Source of the DNA: Streptomyces sp. P3
GTDB taxonomy: Bacteria > Actinomycetota > Actinomycetes > Streptomycetales > Streptomycetaceae
DNA: 64,000 nt
Reading direction: 5' to 3'
Assembly (NCBI RefSeq): GCF_003032475.1
Contig: NZ_CP028369.1
Span: 2,852,001 to 2,916,000, forward strand
The position numbers and the translations under genes were made by a program. The notes under the pieces are model-generated. The model ran no database searches and was not told where the DNA came from. It saw nothing but the letters and a program-made list of their open reading frames with translations. Positions 17,162-26,402 of this stretch are shown here, in pieces. How positions within the stretch are numbered: position 1 is the stretch's first letter; the number at the start of each line of letters is the position of its first letter.

Positions 17162-17926
17162 ATGCCCACCCCGGAACTGCAGCGGATCAACGCCTTCCTG
17201 TCGGCCTTCGCCCGCCGTCAGGCCGCGCGCGTCGTCGACCTCCCGGGCGGGTTCGCCGTGTACGACGACTCCTTCGCGCATTCCCACGCGGACAACCAGG
17301 TCGTCGTCGACGCGGCCGTCGACCCCGAGACGCTGCCCGCCCTCGCGGAGCGGGCTCTGGGGCATCTGCCGTTCCGCATGGTCTCCGTCCTCGACGACGA
17401 CGTCGCCGTCGCGTGCGCGGAGCCGCTGGTCCGGGCCGGGTACACCCACTCCACCCTGCTGGTCATGCTGCACACGGGCCCGGTGCCGACCGACGGCGCA
17501 ACGGCGCGGGAGGTGGACCTCGACGCGCTCCGCGTCCCCCTCGCCCGGCGCTGGCGGGGCTTCCTCCCGGACGTGGACGACGAGGTCGTCCGCCACCTCG
17601 TCGACCGGCGCGAGGCGCGTCGCCGCGGGGCCGACGTCGTCCGGTTCCTCTGTGCCCGCACCCAGGAGGGCGAGGCCGCCTCCTGGGCCGACCTCTATAT
17701 GGACCCGGCGACCGGTACGGCGCAGATCGAGGACCTGGTCACCTCGGAGGCCCACCTCAGGCGCGGCCACGGCGACGCCGTCCTGAGCACCGCCCTGCGC
17801 ATGGCCGCCGACCAGGGCTGTGGGACCCGGTTCCTGACCGCGGACGCGGCGGACTGGCCACGCCACTGGTACGAGCGTCGCGGCTTCCGCGTCGTCGGCC
17901 GCTCGCACTGCTTCGAACGGAGCTGA
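17162..17926 (+). CDS. GNAT-family N-acetyltransferase
   Basis: A 254-residue protein. The C-terminal half has a GNAT-like core: ADLYMDPATGTAQIEDLVTSEAHLRRGHGDAVLSTALRMA resembles beta-4 with the acetyl-CoA loop (R-R-G-H-G-D for Q/RxxGxG/A), and HWYERRGFRVVGR is the typical final strand motif. The N-terminal half (DDSFAHSHADNQVVV) may be a second, degenerate GNAT repeat. The substrate cannot be predicted. The ATG at 17162 was chosen. The 252 bp before it hold no gene I can support. Confidence 0.8.
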   Translation: MPTPELQRINAFLSAFARRQAARVVDLPGGFAVYDDSFAHSHADNQVVVDAAVDPETLPALAERALGHLPFRMVSVLDDDVAVACAEPLVRAGYTHSTLLVMLHTGPVPTDGATAREVDLDALRVPLARRWRGFLPDVDDEVVRHLVDRREARRRGADVVRFLCARTQEGEAASWADLYMDPATGTAQIEDLVTSEAHLRRGHGDAVLSTALRMAADQGCGTRFLTADAADWPRHWYERRGFRVVGRSHCFERS

Positions 17927-18029
17927 CTTCCCGCAGACATCCCGCCCGGTCTCGCCGGTAGACCACGGCCCTGACGTGGGGCGGCCTGGGGTTCCGCATG
18001 CCCGGATCCCCAAGCCGCCCGCCCCGCCG

Positions 18030-18410
18030 CTACCCGCCCCGTGGAGGTTCCCCCTCCACCGCCTCGGGCGGGAGCTTCGGGGTGACCGGCGCCGCGGGCC
18101 GCAGCTTCAGCCAGGCCAGGAAGAAGAGGCCGAGGGCCAGCATCCCGAGGCCCGTCCACAGGTTGATGTTGATTCCCTGGGCCTTGTCGATCTCCGCGTC
18201 ACCGTCCGTGAGGCCGGCGATCGTGACGATCACGCCGTAGAGGACGAACAGGCCGCCGATGATGCGGCGCAGGTCGAAGATGCGGGCCGCGGTCGCCGAC
18301 TTCTCCTCGAGTTCCGTGACCTCGCGCTGGACGTCGGCCTCGGACCAGCCCGCCCGCCGCAGCCGCTCGGCGGCCTCGTCGCGCTCGGACGGTTCGAACT
18401 GCTCGGACAT
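18030..18410 (-). CDS. Small two-helix membrane protein linked to the symporter
   Basis: A 126-residue protein. The soluble N-terminus (MSEQFEPSERDEAAERLRRAGW) has a helical, DNA-J-like look. Two hydrophobic helices follow (IIGGLFVLYGVIVTIAGLT and LWTGLGMLALGLFFLAWLKL), then a short Pro-rich tail. The ATG at 18410 has GGAG upstream and lies 35 bp after the symporter stop, so the two are probably co-transcribed. The open frame extends into the symporter gene but only as a shadow frame. It may be an accessory or stability factor for the transporter; this is inference. Confidence 0.75.
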   Translation of the reverse strand: MSEQFEPSERDEAAERLRRAGWSEADVQREVTELEEKSATAARIFDLRRIIGGLFVLYGVIVTIAGLTDGDAEIDKAQGININLWTGLGMLALGLFFLAWLKLRPAAPVTPKLPPEAVEGEPPRGG

Positions 18411-18445
18411 GGTGTCTCCATCCTCCCGCGAGATGTCGCGAGGGC

Positions 18446-20125
18446 TCAGAACGAGAACGGGATGTAGCAGAGGGCGGCCAGGATCACCGCGCTCCAGCCC
18501 AGCAGCGCGGGCCGGCGGTACCAGGCGTCGTCGCCCGCCGCGGGCGGCTCGGCCATACCGGGCGAGACGGTGCCGTAGACCAGGCCCTGGAGCTCCTCGT
18601 CCGACTTGGGAGCCGTGAACAGCGACACCGCCACCATCACGACCGCGCCCGCCACGAAGCCCGCGATCGCGGAGACGAAGTTGGCGCCCTGGTCGGTGGG
18701 GATGCCGATGACGTCCTGCTTGTAGAGGACGAAGTAGTTCACCATCGCCGCCGTGGTGCCCGCCAGCAGCCCCCAGAAGCCCGACTTCTTCGACGCCCGC
18801 TTCCAGAACATGCCGACGATGAAGACCACGAACATCGGCACGTTGAAGAAGCTGAACAGCGTCTGCAGGTAACTCATGATGTTCGAGAAGGACGACGCCA
18901 GGAACGCCGTGCCCACCGAGGCCGCCACGCCGATCGCCGTGATCAGCCGCCCGAAGCGCACGTAGTACGCGTCCTCCCGCCCCCGCACCACGTACTTCGC
19001 CCAGATGTCGGTGGTGAACACCGTGTTGAACGACGACACGTTCGCCGCCATGCCGGCCATGAACGCCGCCAGCAGACCCGTCACCGCGATGCCCAGCACG
19101 CCGTTCGGCAGAAGCTGCTCCATCAGGTACGGGATGGCGTCGTTGTACTGGAGGTCGGAGTCCGCGGTGCCGATCTTCGGCACCAGCACGGCCGCCACCA
19201 GGCCCGGGATCATCACCAGGAAGACGATGAAGATCTTCGGGAAGGCCGCGATGAGCGGGGTGCGCTGGGCCGCCGAGAGGTTCTTCGCCGACAGCGCGCG
19301 CTGCACCTCCGCGAAGTTCGTCGTCCAGTAGCCGAAGGACAGCACGAAGCCGAGGCCCAGCACGATGGTCAGCCAGTTCGCGCCGAGCGGGTTGGCGCTG
19401 CCGATGCCGGTGCCGCCCCAGGCGGTGACGAAGTCGTCCCCGTGGGTCGCGGTCAGCTTGTCGGTCAGGCCGTCCCAGCCGCCCACCTTCTTCAGGCCCA
19501 GCACGGACAGCGGGATGAGGGCCGCCAGGATCACGAAGAACTGGAGGACCTCGTTGTAGATCGCCGAGGAGAGGCCGCCGAGAGTGATGTACGCCAGCAC
19601 GAAGAAGCCGGCCACCACGATCGCCACCCACTGCGGCCAGCCCAGCAGCGCCTCGACGACGATGGCCAGCGCGTACAGGTTCACCCCGGCGATCAGGATG
19701 GCCGCGAACGCGAACAGGATCGAACTCAGCAGGTGGGCCGCCTTGTCGAAGCGCAGCAGCAGCATCTCCGGGACCGAGCGGACCTTGCTGCCGTAGTAGA
19801 ACGGCATCATCACCAGGCCGAGGAACACCATCGCCGGGATGGCGCCGATCCAGTACCAGTGCACGGTGTACGCGCCGTACTGTGCGCTGTTCGCGGCCAT
19901 GCCCAGGATCTCGGTGGCGGCCAGGTTCGCCGAGATGAACGCGAGACCGGTGATCCAGGCGGGCAGCGAGCGGCCCGAGAGGAAGAAGTCGAGGGTGGTC
20001 TTCACCGAGCGCCGGGCGGCGAAGCCGATGCCGAGGACCACGACGAAGTAGATGCCGAGGATCGTGTAGTCGAGCCAGTTCGTGGGGAGCCGTAGCTCTG
20101 CCGCCAGGCAGGTGGGGGTTCGCAT
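18446..20125 (-). CDS. Sodium:solute symporter (SSS family), probable galactose/sugar transporter
   Basis: A 559-residue protein with about 14 hydrophobic segments and the SSS fold. Signatures include FFLSGRSLPAWITGLAFISANLAATEILG near the N-terminus (the region of the Na2 site and sugar gate in vSGLT), YITLGGLSSAIYNEVLQFFVI and GLLAAFMAGMAANVSSFNTVFTTDIW. vSGLT-type proteins couple Na+ entry to galactose uptake. The gene is divergent from galT-galE-galK with a shared 148-bp intergenic region, which supports galactose as the substrate. The ATG at 20125 was used. A small membrane protein follows on the same transcript. Confidence 0.88.
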   Translation of the reverse strand: MRTPTCLAAELRLPTNWLDYTILGIYFVVVLGIGFAARRSVKTTLDFFLSGRSLPAWITGLAFISANLAATEILGMAANSAQYGAYTVHWYWIGAIPAMVFLGLVMMPFYYGSKVRSVPEMLLLRFDKAAHLLSSILFAFAAILIAGVNLYALAIVVEALLGWPQWVAIVVAGFFVLAYITLGGLSSAIYNEVLQFFVILAALIPLSVLGLKKVGGWDGLTDKLTATHGDDFVTAWGGTGIGSANPLGANWLTIVLGLGFVLSFGYWTTNFAEVQRALSAKNLSAAQRTPLIAAFPKIFIVFLVMIPGLVAAVLVPKIGTADSDLQYNDAIPYLMEQLLPNGVLGIAVTGLLAAFMAGMAANVSSFNTVFTTDIWAKYVVRGREDAYYVRFGRLITAIGVAASVGTAFLASSFSNIMSYLQTLFSFFNVPMFVVFIVGMFWKRASKKSGFWGLLAGTTAAMVNYFVLYKQDVIGIPTDQGANFVSAIAGFVAGAVVMVAVSLFTAPKSDEELQGLVYGTVSPGMAEPPAAGDDAWYRRPALLGWSAVILAALCYIPFSF

Positions 20126-20273
20126 GCACTGCTCGCTTCGCTTGGTGTTCTTTGTTTGGTTGTGATGGTGACTCCCGTGGGGGTTTATGGTTTTATGTGT
20201 TCGGTTCTGTTTAAAGCTTCGCTAGGTGTACTGATCCGGGTCCGCGGGCCCGGGGTACGGATGGAGAGTCGCG
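20126..20273. promoter_or_regulatory. Divergent symporter/gal promoter region, AT-rich
   Basis: Between the symporter and galT starts lies a stretch (about 20140-20220) with runs of T and G that is strikingly AT-rich for this genome (TTTGTTTGG, TTTATGGTTTTATG, TCTGTTTAAAG). TGTGAT is present at 20161-20166, resembling hexamers I recall from the Streptomyces lividans galP1 operator. galT has GGAGAG as ribosome-binding site. Co-regulation of uptake and catabolism by galactose is the likely purpose; start points cannot be read from sequence. Confidence 0.55.
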
Positions 20274-21332
20274 GTGAAGAAGACCTCGACCCGGCTGGCC
20301 GACGGTCGTGAGCTGATCTACTACGACCGGCGCGACGACGTGGTGCGCGACGCGGTGGACAAGCGTCCGCTCGAGCCCACGGTCACCACTTCGGAGGTAC
20401 GGCGCGACCCGTTGCTCGGCGATTCCGTCGCCGTCGCCTCGCACCGGCAGGGGCGCACCTACCACCCGCCGGCCGACGAGTGCCCGCTCTGCCCCTCCGA
20501 GGGCGACCGGCTGAGCGAGATCCCGGACTCGTCGTACGACGCCGTCGTCTTCGAGAACCGCTTCCCCTCCCTCGCCGGCGACTCCGGGCGCTGTGAGGTG
20601 GTCTGCTTCACCTCCGACCACAACGCGTCCTTCGCCGACCTCACCGAGGAGCAGGCGGGACTCGTCCTCGATGCGTGGACGGACCGGACGTCCGAGCTGT
20701 CGCATCTGCCCTCCGTGGAACAGGTGTTCTGCTTCGAGAACCGCGGCGCCGAGATCGGTGTGACGCTGGGTCACCCGCACGGGCAGATCTACGCCTACCC
20801 GTTCACCACTCCGCGCACCGCCCTGATGCTGCGTTCGGTCGCGGCGCACAAGGAGGCGACCGGCGGCGAGAACCTCTTCGACGCCGTCCTCGAGCGTGAA
20901 CTCGCCGGGACGCGGGTCGTCCTGGAGGGTGAACACTGGGTCGCGTTCGTGCCGTACGCCGCCCACTGGCCGTACGAGGTGCACCTCTACCCCAAGCGCC
21001 GGGTGCCCGACCTGCTGGGCCTCGACGAGGACGCGCGCACAGAGTTCCCCAAGATGTATCTGGAACTCTTGAGGCGCTTCGACCGGATCTTCGGGGACGG
21101 TGAGTCGCAGACGCCGTACATCTCCGCCTGGCACCAGGCGCCGTTCGGCACGCTCGAGGAGTTCGAGGGCGTCAACCGGGACGACTTCGGGCTGCACCTG
21201 GAGCTTTTCACCATCCGCCGCACGTCCGGCAAGCTGAAGTTCCTCGCGGGCTCCGAGTCCGGCATGAACGTCTTCATCAACGACGTGCCGCCGGAGCGCG
21301 CGGCCGAGCGACTGCGAGAGGTAGCGAGTTGA
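20274..21332 (+). CDS. galT: Galactose-1-phosphate uridylyltransferase GalT
   Basis: A 352-residue enzyme of the Leloir pathway (UDP-glucose + Gal-1-P to Glc-1-P + UDP-galactose). The active-site motif reads [11 protein letters not shown], with the nucleophilic His. [10 protein letters not shown] zinc/iron-type motif lies near residue 65, and VVFENRFPS and [12 protein letters not shown] are family blocks. The GTG at 20274 has GGAGAG upstream. The stop overlaps the galE start (TGATG). It is the first gene of galT-galE-galK. Confidence 0.96.
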   Translation: MKKTSTRLADGRELIYYDRRDDVVRDAVDKRPLEPTVTTSEVRRDPLLGDSVAVASHRQGRTYHPPADECPLCPSEGDRLSEIPDSSYDAVVFENRFPSLAGDSGRCEVVCFTSDHNASFADLTEEQAGLVLDAWTDRTSELSHLPSVEQVFCFENRGAEIGVTLGHPHGQIYAYPFTTPRTALMLRSVAAHKEATGGENLFDAVLERELAGTRVVLEGEHWVAFVPYAAHWPYEVHLYPKRRVPDLLGLDEDARTEFPKMYLELLRRFDRIFGDGESQTPYISAWHQAPFGTLEEFEGVNRDDFGLHLELFTIRRTSGKLKFLAGSESGMNVFINDVPPERAAERLREVAS

Positions 21333-22315
21333 TGAGCAGCGGCAAGTATCTGGTCACGGGCGGCGCGGGATACGTCGGCAGCGTGGTCGCCCAGCACCTG
21401 CTGGAGGCGGGACACGAGGTCGTCGTCCTGGACAACCTCTCCACCGGCTTCCGCGAGGGCGTCCCCGCCGGCGCCGCGTTCGTCGAGGGCGACATCCGCG
21501 ACGCCGCCGAACACCTCGACGCCTCCTTCGACGCCGTGCTGCACTTCGCCGCGTTCTCGCAGGTCGGCGAGTCCGTCGTGAAGCCCGAGAAGTACTGGGA
21601 CAACAACGTCGGCGGCACCATGGCGCTGCTCGCCGCGATGCGCGAGGCGGGCGTGCGCAAGCTCGTCTTCTCCTCCACGGCGGCCACCTACGGCGAGCCG
21701 GAGCAGGTCCCGATCGTCGAGTCCGCCCCCACGAGGCCGACCAACCCCTATGGCGCCTCCAAGCTGGCCGTCGACCACATGATCAGCGGCGAGGCCGCCG
21801 CGCACGGGCTCGGCGCGGTCTCCCTGCGGTACTTCAACGTGGCGGGCGCGTACGGCGCGCAGGGCGAGCGCCACGACCCCGAGTCGCACCTCATCCCGCT
21901 CGTCCTCCAGGTCGCGCAGGGCCGCCGCGAGGCCATCTCCGTCTTCGGCGACGACTACCCGACCCCCGACGGCACCTGCATCCGCGACTACATCCACGTC
22001 GCCGACCTCGCCGAGGCGCACCTCCTCGCCGTCGCCGCCGCCGAGCCGGGCGAACACCTCATCTGCAACCTCGGCAACGGCAACGGCTTCTCCGTCCGTG
22101 AGGTCGTCGAGACGGTCCGCAAGGTCACCGGCCACGAGATCCCCGAGGTCGTGGCCCCGCGCCGCGGCGGGGACCCGGCCGTCCTGGTCGCCTCCGCGGC
22201 CACCGCCCGCGAACAGCTGGGCTGGAACCCGTCCCGCGCGGACCTCGCGGGCATCGTCGCGGACGCCTGGGCATTCGCCCAGCAGATCGCCGACAGCACG
22301 ACGAGGGAGCGGTAA
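21332..22315 (+). CDS. galE: UDP-glucose 4-epimerase GalE
   Basis: A 327-residue short-chain dehydrogenase-fold enzyme interconverting UDP-galactose and UDP-glucose with bound NAD. Visible: TGGAGYVGS (the G-x-x-G-x-x-G dinucleotide site), LDNLSTG, the [11 protein letters not shown] serine region, [13 protein letters not shown] (YxxxK catalytic pair), [10 protein letters not shown] and [15 protein letters not shown]. The start overlaps the galT stop by one base and the stop overlaps the galK start by one base. An in-frame TTG lies just before the ATG. Confidence 0.96.
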   Translation: MSSGKYLVTGGAGYVGSVVAQHLLEAGHEVVVLDNLSTGFREGVPAGAAFVEGDIRDAAEHLDASFDAVLHFAAFSQVGESVVKPEKYWDNNVGGTMALLAAMREAGVRKLVFSSTAATYGEPEQVPIVESAPTRPTNPYGASKLAVDHMISGEAAAHGLGAVSLRYFNVAGAYGAQGERHDPESHLIPLVLQVAQGRREAISVFGDDYPTPDGTCIRDYIHVADLAEAHLLAVAAAEPGEHLICNLGNGNGFSVREVVETVRKVTGHEIPEVVAPRRGGDPAVLVASAATAREQLGWNPSRADLAGIVADAWAFAQQIADSTTRER

Positions 22316-23469
22316 TGGGGGCACAGCAGGTCCGGGACGGCTTCGTCGAGCTGTACGGCGCGGAGCCCGAGGGCGTCTGGGCGGCGCCCGGCCGCGTCAA
22401 CCTCATCGGTGAGCACACCGACTACAACGACGGCTTCGTGATGCCGTTCGCGCTGCCGCACACCGCGGTCGCGGCGGTCTCGCGGCGCGAGGACGGCCGG
22501 CTGCGCCTGCACTCGTCCGACATCGAGGGCGGGGTCGTCGAGCTGGAGCCGGACGCCCTGACGCCCGGGTCGGACGCCGGCTGGGCCTCCTACCCCGCCG
22601 GCGTCGTCTGGGCGCTGCGCGAGGCCGGGCACCCCGTCCGGGGCGCGGACATCCACCTCGCCTCGACGGTGCCGACCGGCGCGGGCCTGTCCTCGTCGGC
22701 GGCGTTGGAGGTCGTGGTCGCGCTCGCGCTGAACGACCTGTACGAACTCGGGCTGCCGGGCTGGCAGCTGGCCCGGCTGTGCCAGCGCGCGGAGAACGTC
22801 TACGTCGGTGCGCCCACCGGCATCATGGACCAGACGGCCTCCGCCTGCTGCGAGAGCGGCCACGCGCTGTTCCTCGACACCCGCGACCTCTCCCAGAAGC
22901 AGATCCCGCTCGACCTCGCGGCCGAGGGCATGCGCCTGCTGGTCGTGGACACCCAGGTCACGCACGCGCACAGCGGCGGCGAGTACGGCAAGCGGCGGGC
23001 CGGCTGCGAGAAGGGCGCGGCCCTGCTCGGCGTCGACGCGCTGCGCGACGTCCCCTTCGACGGGCTCGACGCGGCACTGGCCCGTCTCGGCGACGACGAG
23101 GAGGTCCGCCGTCTGGTCCGGCACGTGGTCACCGAGGACGAGCGCGTCGAACGCGTGGTGCGGCTGCTGGAGTCGGGCGACACCCGGGCCGTCGGCCCGG
23201 TCCTCACCGAGGGCCACGCCTCCCTCCGGGACGACTTCCGGGTCTCCTGCCCCGAGCTGGACCTGGTCGTCGAGACCGCCGTCGCGGCCGGCGCCCTCGG
23301 CGCGCGGATGACCGGCGGCGGCTTCGGCGGCTCGGCGATCGTCCTCGCCGACGCCGCCGACGTCGACACCCTGACCAAGGCGGTCGAGGAGGCCTTCGCG
23401 GCCGCCGGGTACAAGGTCCCGCGCGTCTTCGAGGCGGTGCCGTCGGCGGGCGCCCGCCGGCTGGGCTGA
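22315..23469 (+). CDS. galK: Galactokinase GalK
   Basis: A 384-residue GHMP kinase phosphorylating galactose at C1. Motifs: the galactokinase signature GRVNLIGEHTDYNDG near residue 30, the ATP loop TVPTGAGLSSSAALE, and GARMTGGGFGGSAIVL near the C-terminus. The catalytic Asp region GIMDQTASACC is intact. It is the last gene of the overlapping gal operon and is followed by a perfect 17-bp stem terminator. Confidence 0.96.
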   Translation: MGAQQVRDGFVELYGAEPEGVWAAPGRVNLIGEHTDYNDGFVMPFALPHTAVAAVSRREDGRLRLHSSDIEGGVVELEPDALTPGSDAGWASYPAGVVWALREAGHPVRGADIHLASTVPTGAGLSSSAALEVVVALALNDLYELGLPGWQLARLCQRAENVYVGAPTGIMDQTASACCESGHALFLDTRDLSQKQIPLDLAAEGMRLLVVDTQVTHAHSGGEYGKRRAGCEKGAALLGVDALRDVPFDGLDAALARLGDDEEVRRLVRHVVTEDERVERVVRLLESGDTRAVGPVLTEGHASLRDDFRVSCPELDLVVETAVAAGALGARMTGGGFGGSAIVLADAADVDTLTKAVEEAFAAAGYKVPRVFEAVPSAGARRLG

Positions 23470-23485
23470 GCGGCCGGGAGTCACG

Positions 23486-23523
23486 GAACCGGGGTGCGGC
23501 GGTCTCCCGCCGCACCCCGGTTC
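23486..23523 (+). terminator. Perfect 17-bp stem terminator after galK
   Basis: GAACCGGGGTGCGGCGG pairs with its exact complement around the loop TCTC, 16 bp after the galK stop. It also lies just before the stop of the convergent GNAT gene and can serve both. Confidence 0.92.
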
Positions 23524-23530
23524 TCCTGCG

Positions 23531-23986
23531 TCACCCCGGTTGCCGAGTCAGCCGCTTCGTCAGCGTGAATTCCGTGACGCCCGGCGGGTAGTCCTCGATC
23601 ACGCACACCACCTCGTAGCCCTGCCGCCGGTAGAAGTCCGGCGCCTGGAAGTCCCAGGTCTCCAGGCGTACGCGGGTGCAGCCCCGTTCGTCGCGGGCGA
23701 CGCGCTCCGCCTCCGCGAGGAGCCGGGAACCCAGCCCCGCGCCGCGGTGCCGGGTGTCGACCCACAGATGCGCGACGTGCAGCCACGTCGTCCAGGTGTG
23801 GCCCACCAGCCCGCCGGCCAGCCCGCCCGCGCGGTCCGAGGCCCACACGTGCAGCGGGGCCTCGCGTCCGGCCGGGGTGTCGCGCAGCGCGCGCAGGACC
23901 GGGGACGCCTGCGTGTTCGCGTCCAGCAGCCGTGAACGGAGAAGATCGCGCCGGGTCCTGTCGACTTCTGTCTCAAGACGAAACAT
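23531..23986 (-). CDS. GNAT-family N-acetyltransferase
   Basis: A 151-residue single-domain acetyltransferase. Motifs: TTWLHVAHLWVDTRHRGAGLGSRLLAEAERVA (strand beta-4, the RHRGAGLGS acetyl-CoA loop and helix) and the C-terminal LETWDFQAPDFYRRQGYEVVCVIEDYPPG. The ending PPG..EFTLTKRL is common in Streptomyces GNAT proteins of unknown substrate. The start at 23986 (MFRLETEVDRTRR) is preferred; an ATG at 23998 is an alternative. It is convergent with galK across a shared terminator. Confidence 0.88.
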   Translation of the reverse strand: MFRLETEVDRTRRDLLRSRLLDANTQASPVLRALRDTPAGREAPLHVWASDRAGGLAGGLVGHTWTTWLHVAHLWVDTRHRGAGLGSRLLAEAERVARDERGCTRVRLETWDFQAPDFYRRQGYEVVCVIEDYPPGVTEFTLTKRLTRQPG

Positions 23987-24268
23987 GCGGCACACCATAA
24001 ACGCACTGGCCAACCAGTTCTGCCATTTGCCTTCCGCTCTTCGCCCACAGCCCTACCCTGTGAACAGCACCGGTGGGGGCCGGTGTTGATCAGGGGGCGA
24101 GACAGTCGGGTACGACGCCCGTGGTGGGGTAGCAGTCTCTGCACGGCGGCGGCCGGGCGGTCCTGGCCTCCCCGTCGGGGCGTCGTGCCCGCGGCGGTCG
24201 TCCGTTTCCCGTCTCCGGACCTTTGGGGTATCCCCTGCTCCGTCAAGGAGCTCGGGGAAGGGGGTTTC

Positions 24269-25048
24269 GTGGTTCGCATTCGTGTACTGGTCGTCGACGA
24301 CCACCGTATCTTCGCCGAGTCGCTCGCCGCGGCGCTGGCGGCCGAGCCCGACGTCGACGTGTCCGCGGCCGGCAGCGGCCCGGCGGCGCTGCGCAGCCTG
24401 GAGCGCGCGGTCGCCGAGGGGCGCCGGTACGACGTGCTGCTCGTCGACGCCGACCTCGGCGGCCAACTGCCGGGCATACGGCCGGCGGTGCCGGTGCAGG
24501 AGGTGGGGGAGGACGGCCCCGTCGACGGGATCTCCCTGGTCACGGGCGTCCGCGGCGCACAGCCCCACATCCGGATCGTCGTCCTCGCCGAGAAGGACGA
24601 CCCCCGTCGCGCGGCCCTCGCCCTGCAGGCCGGCGCGTCCGGCTGGGTGGCGAAGGACTGCTCGCTGTCGCGTCTGCTGACGGTGATCCGCGGGGTGCTG
24701 CGCGACGAGACGCATCTGCCCGCGGCCCTGCTCACCGGCGTCCTGCGGGAGTTGACGGCCGCCCGCAAGCACCGCACCGAGAGCGAGCGGCTGGTGGAGT
24801 CCCTCACGCCGAGGGAGCGGGAGGTGCTGCGCTGCATGGTCGCGGGCCTGGGCCGCAAGGCGGTCGCCGAACGCCTGTTCCTCTCCCCGCACACCGTCCG
24901 CACCCACATGCAGAACGTGCTCGGCAAGCTGGGCGTGCACTCCACCCTCGCCGCGGTCGCCCTCGCCCGCCGGGCCGGGGTGGGGCCGGCGGACCTGGGG
25001 CAGGCCCTAGCCGGGGATGTTGTCGAACGGGGCGGTCAGCTGGCGTAG
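24269..25048 (+). CDS. LuxR-family response regulator
   Basis: A 259-residue two-domain regulator. The receiver has D10-D11, the phospho-acceptor D60 in YDVLLVDADLGG and the Lys in GWVAKD. A roughly 25-residue Pro/Val/Gly-rich insertion (GIRPAVPVQEVGEDGPVDG) follows the phosphorylation site. The LuxR HTH is SLTPREREVLRCMVAGLGRKAVAERLFLSPHTVRTHMQNVLGKLGV. The GTG at 24269 follows GGGGAAGGGGG. It resembles the regulator at 15673 but keeps the phosphorylation residues. Its 3' end overlaps the convergent marR-type gene by 42 bp. Confidence 0.88.
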   Translation: MVRIRVLVVDDHRIFAESLAAALAAEPDVDVSAAGSGPAALRSLERAVAEGRRYDVLLVDADLGGQLPGIRPAVPVQEVGEDGPVDGISLVTGVRGAQPHIRIVVLAEKDDPRRAALALQAGASGWVAKDCSLSRLLTVIRGVLRDETHLPAALLTGVLRELTAARKHRTESERLVESLTPREREVLRCMVAGLGRKAVAERLFLSPHTVRTHMQNVLGKLGVHSTLAAVALARRAGVGPADLGQALAGDVVERGGQLA

Positions 25049-25504
25049 CAGGCTCGCCAGGTCGCCGCGCTGGGACGGCGAGAGCTCGGCCAGGATCGCC
25101 CGCTCCTGGTCGAGCAGCCCGGCGAGCGCCTGGTCGGCGCGGTCCTTGCCGTCGTCCGTGAGGCGGACCAGCACCCCGCGCCGGTCGCTGGGGTCCGGCA
25201 GCCGCTCCACCAGGCCCTTCTTCGCGAGCCGGTCGATGCGGTTGGTCATCGTGCCCGAGGTGACCAGCGTCTGTGTCAACAGTTGCCCCGGCGAGAGCTG
25301 GTAGGGCGCCCCCGCGCGCCGCAGCGCCGTCAGGACGTCGAACTCCCAGGGCTCGAGCTGGTGCTCGGAGAACGCCAGCCGGCGTGCCCGGTCCAGATGC
25401 CGGGCCAGTCTGCTCACCCGGCTGAGTACCTCCAGCGGCTCCACGTCGAGGTCCGGGCGCTCCCGGCGCCACGCTGCGACCAGCCGATCGACCTCGTCCT
25501 CCAT
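25007..25504 (-). CDS. MarR-family transcriptional regulator
   Basis: A 165-residue winged-helix protein: FSEHQLEPWEFDVLTALRRAGAPYQLSPGQLLTQTLVTSGTMTNRIDRLAKKGLVERLPDPSDRRGVLVRLTDDG contains the recognition helix and the DxRxxxVxLT wing typical of MarR. The ATG at 25504 was chosen; the upstream extension to 25609 would read through the operator-like palindromes. It is divergent from a class I methyltransferase and a VOC protein, with two palindromic sites between them, so it probably represses that pair and itself. Confidence 0.92.
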   Translation of the reverse strand: MEDEVDRLVAAWRRERPDLDVEPLEVLSRVSRLARHLDRARRLAFSEHQLEPWEFDVLTALRRAGAPYQLSPGQLLTQTLVTSGTMTNRIDRLAKKGLVERLPDPSDRRGVLVRLTDDGKDRADQALAGLLDQERAILAELSPSQRGDLASLLRQLTAPFDNIPG

Positions 25505-25540
25505 GACGATCAGTGTAGTGGTTGTGTCGACATGAAGTCT

Positions 25541-25570
25541 CTTGATATCAAGTATCTTGACATCGAGATA
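25541..25570. promoter_or_regulatory. Two adjacent palindromic MarR-type operators
   Basis: CTTGATATCAAG (25541-25552) is a perfect 12-bp palindrome. Immediately beside it TATCTTGACATCGAGATA (25553-25570) is an 18-bp near-palindrome with 7 of 9 pairs matching. Both centre on a TTGAT/ATCAA-like core as MarR sites commonly do, and they sit between the divergent marR-type and methyltransferase genes. Confidence 0.7.
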
Positions 25571-25592
25571 AAACCGCGCGACAGTGACCTGT

Positions 25593-26402
25593 ATGACGAC
25601 CAACCCCACCTGGGACCCCGCCCAGTACCTGCGTCACGCCGCCCACCGCGCCCGCCCCTTCGCCGACCTCCTCGCCCGCGTCCCCGACCTGCCCGGCGAC
25701 CCGCCCCGCATCGCCGACCTCGGCTGCGGCCCCGGCAACGTCACCGCGCTCCTCGCCGACCGCTGGCCCACCGCCCACATCACCGGCTACGACAACTCCC
25801 CGCGGATGCTCGCCGACGCCGCGGCCCACGCCGGCCCGCACCTCGACTTCGCCCACGCCGACCTCACCGACTGGACGCCCCCCGAGACCTACGACCTGCT
25901 CGTGTCGAACGCCGCCCTCCAATGGGTCCCCGGCCACCTCGACGCCCTCCCCGGCTGGCTCGACGCCCTCGCCCCCGGCGGCGCCCTCGCCCTCCAGGTC
26001 CCGTACAACACCGACGCCCCCCTGCACGCCCTCATGCGCGACCTCGCCGACAGCCCCCGCTGGAAGAGCCGCCTCGGCCACGTCCTGCGCCGCGGGGACT
26101 CCGTCCACGCCCCCGGCGCCTATCTCGACCGGCTGACCCGCGCCGGCTGCACCGCCGACGTCTGGACCACCACCTACCTGCACGTCCTCCAGGGCGAGGA
26201 CCCCGTCCTCGACTGGGTCAGCGGCACCGGCCTGCGCCCCGTCCTCGACGCCCTCGCCGACGACCCCGAAGCCCGCGACGCCTTCACCGCCGCCTACCGC
26301 GACCTGCTCCGCGAGGCCTACCCGAGCACGCCCCACGGCACCGTCCTGCCCTTCCGCCGCCTGTTCGCCGTGGCCACGAAGGAAGGCGGCCCGGCATGCT
26401 GA
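25593..26402 (+). CDS. tam: SAM-dependent methyltransferase, trans-aconitate 2-methyltransferase-like
   Basis: A 269-residue class I methyltransferase. SAM motif I is IADLGCGPGNVTALLA, followed by GYDNSPRMLADA (acidic motif II), FAHADLTDW and LLVSNAALQWVPGH. The layout matches Tam (about 250 residues), which methyl-esterifies trans-aconitate produced from the TCA cycle. The ATG at 25593 is 22 bp after the second palindrome; a GTG at 25584 is an alternative and no clear ribosome-binding site is visible for either. The stop overlaps the VOC gene start by 7 bp. Confidence 0.85.
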   Translation: MTTNPTWDPAQYLRHAAHRARPFADLLARVPDLPGDPPRIADLGCGPGNVTALLADRWPTAHITGYDNSPRMLADAAAHAGPHLDFAHADLTDWTPPETYDLLVSNAALQWVPGHLDALPGWLDALAPGGALALQVPYNTDAPLHALMRDLADSPRWKSRLGHVLRRGDSVHAPGAYLDRLTRAGCTADVWTTTYLHVLQGEDPVLDWVSGTGLRPVLDALADDPEARDAFTAAYRDLLREAYPSTPHGTVLPFRRLFAVATKEGGPAC

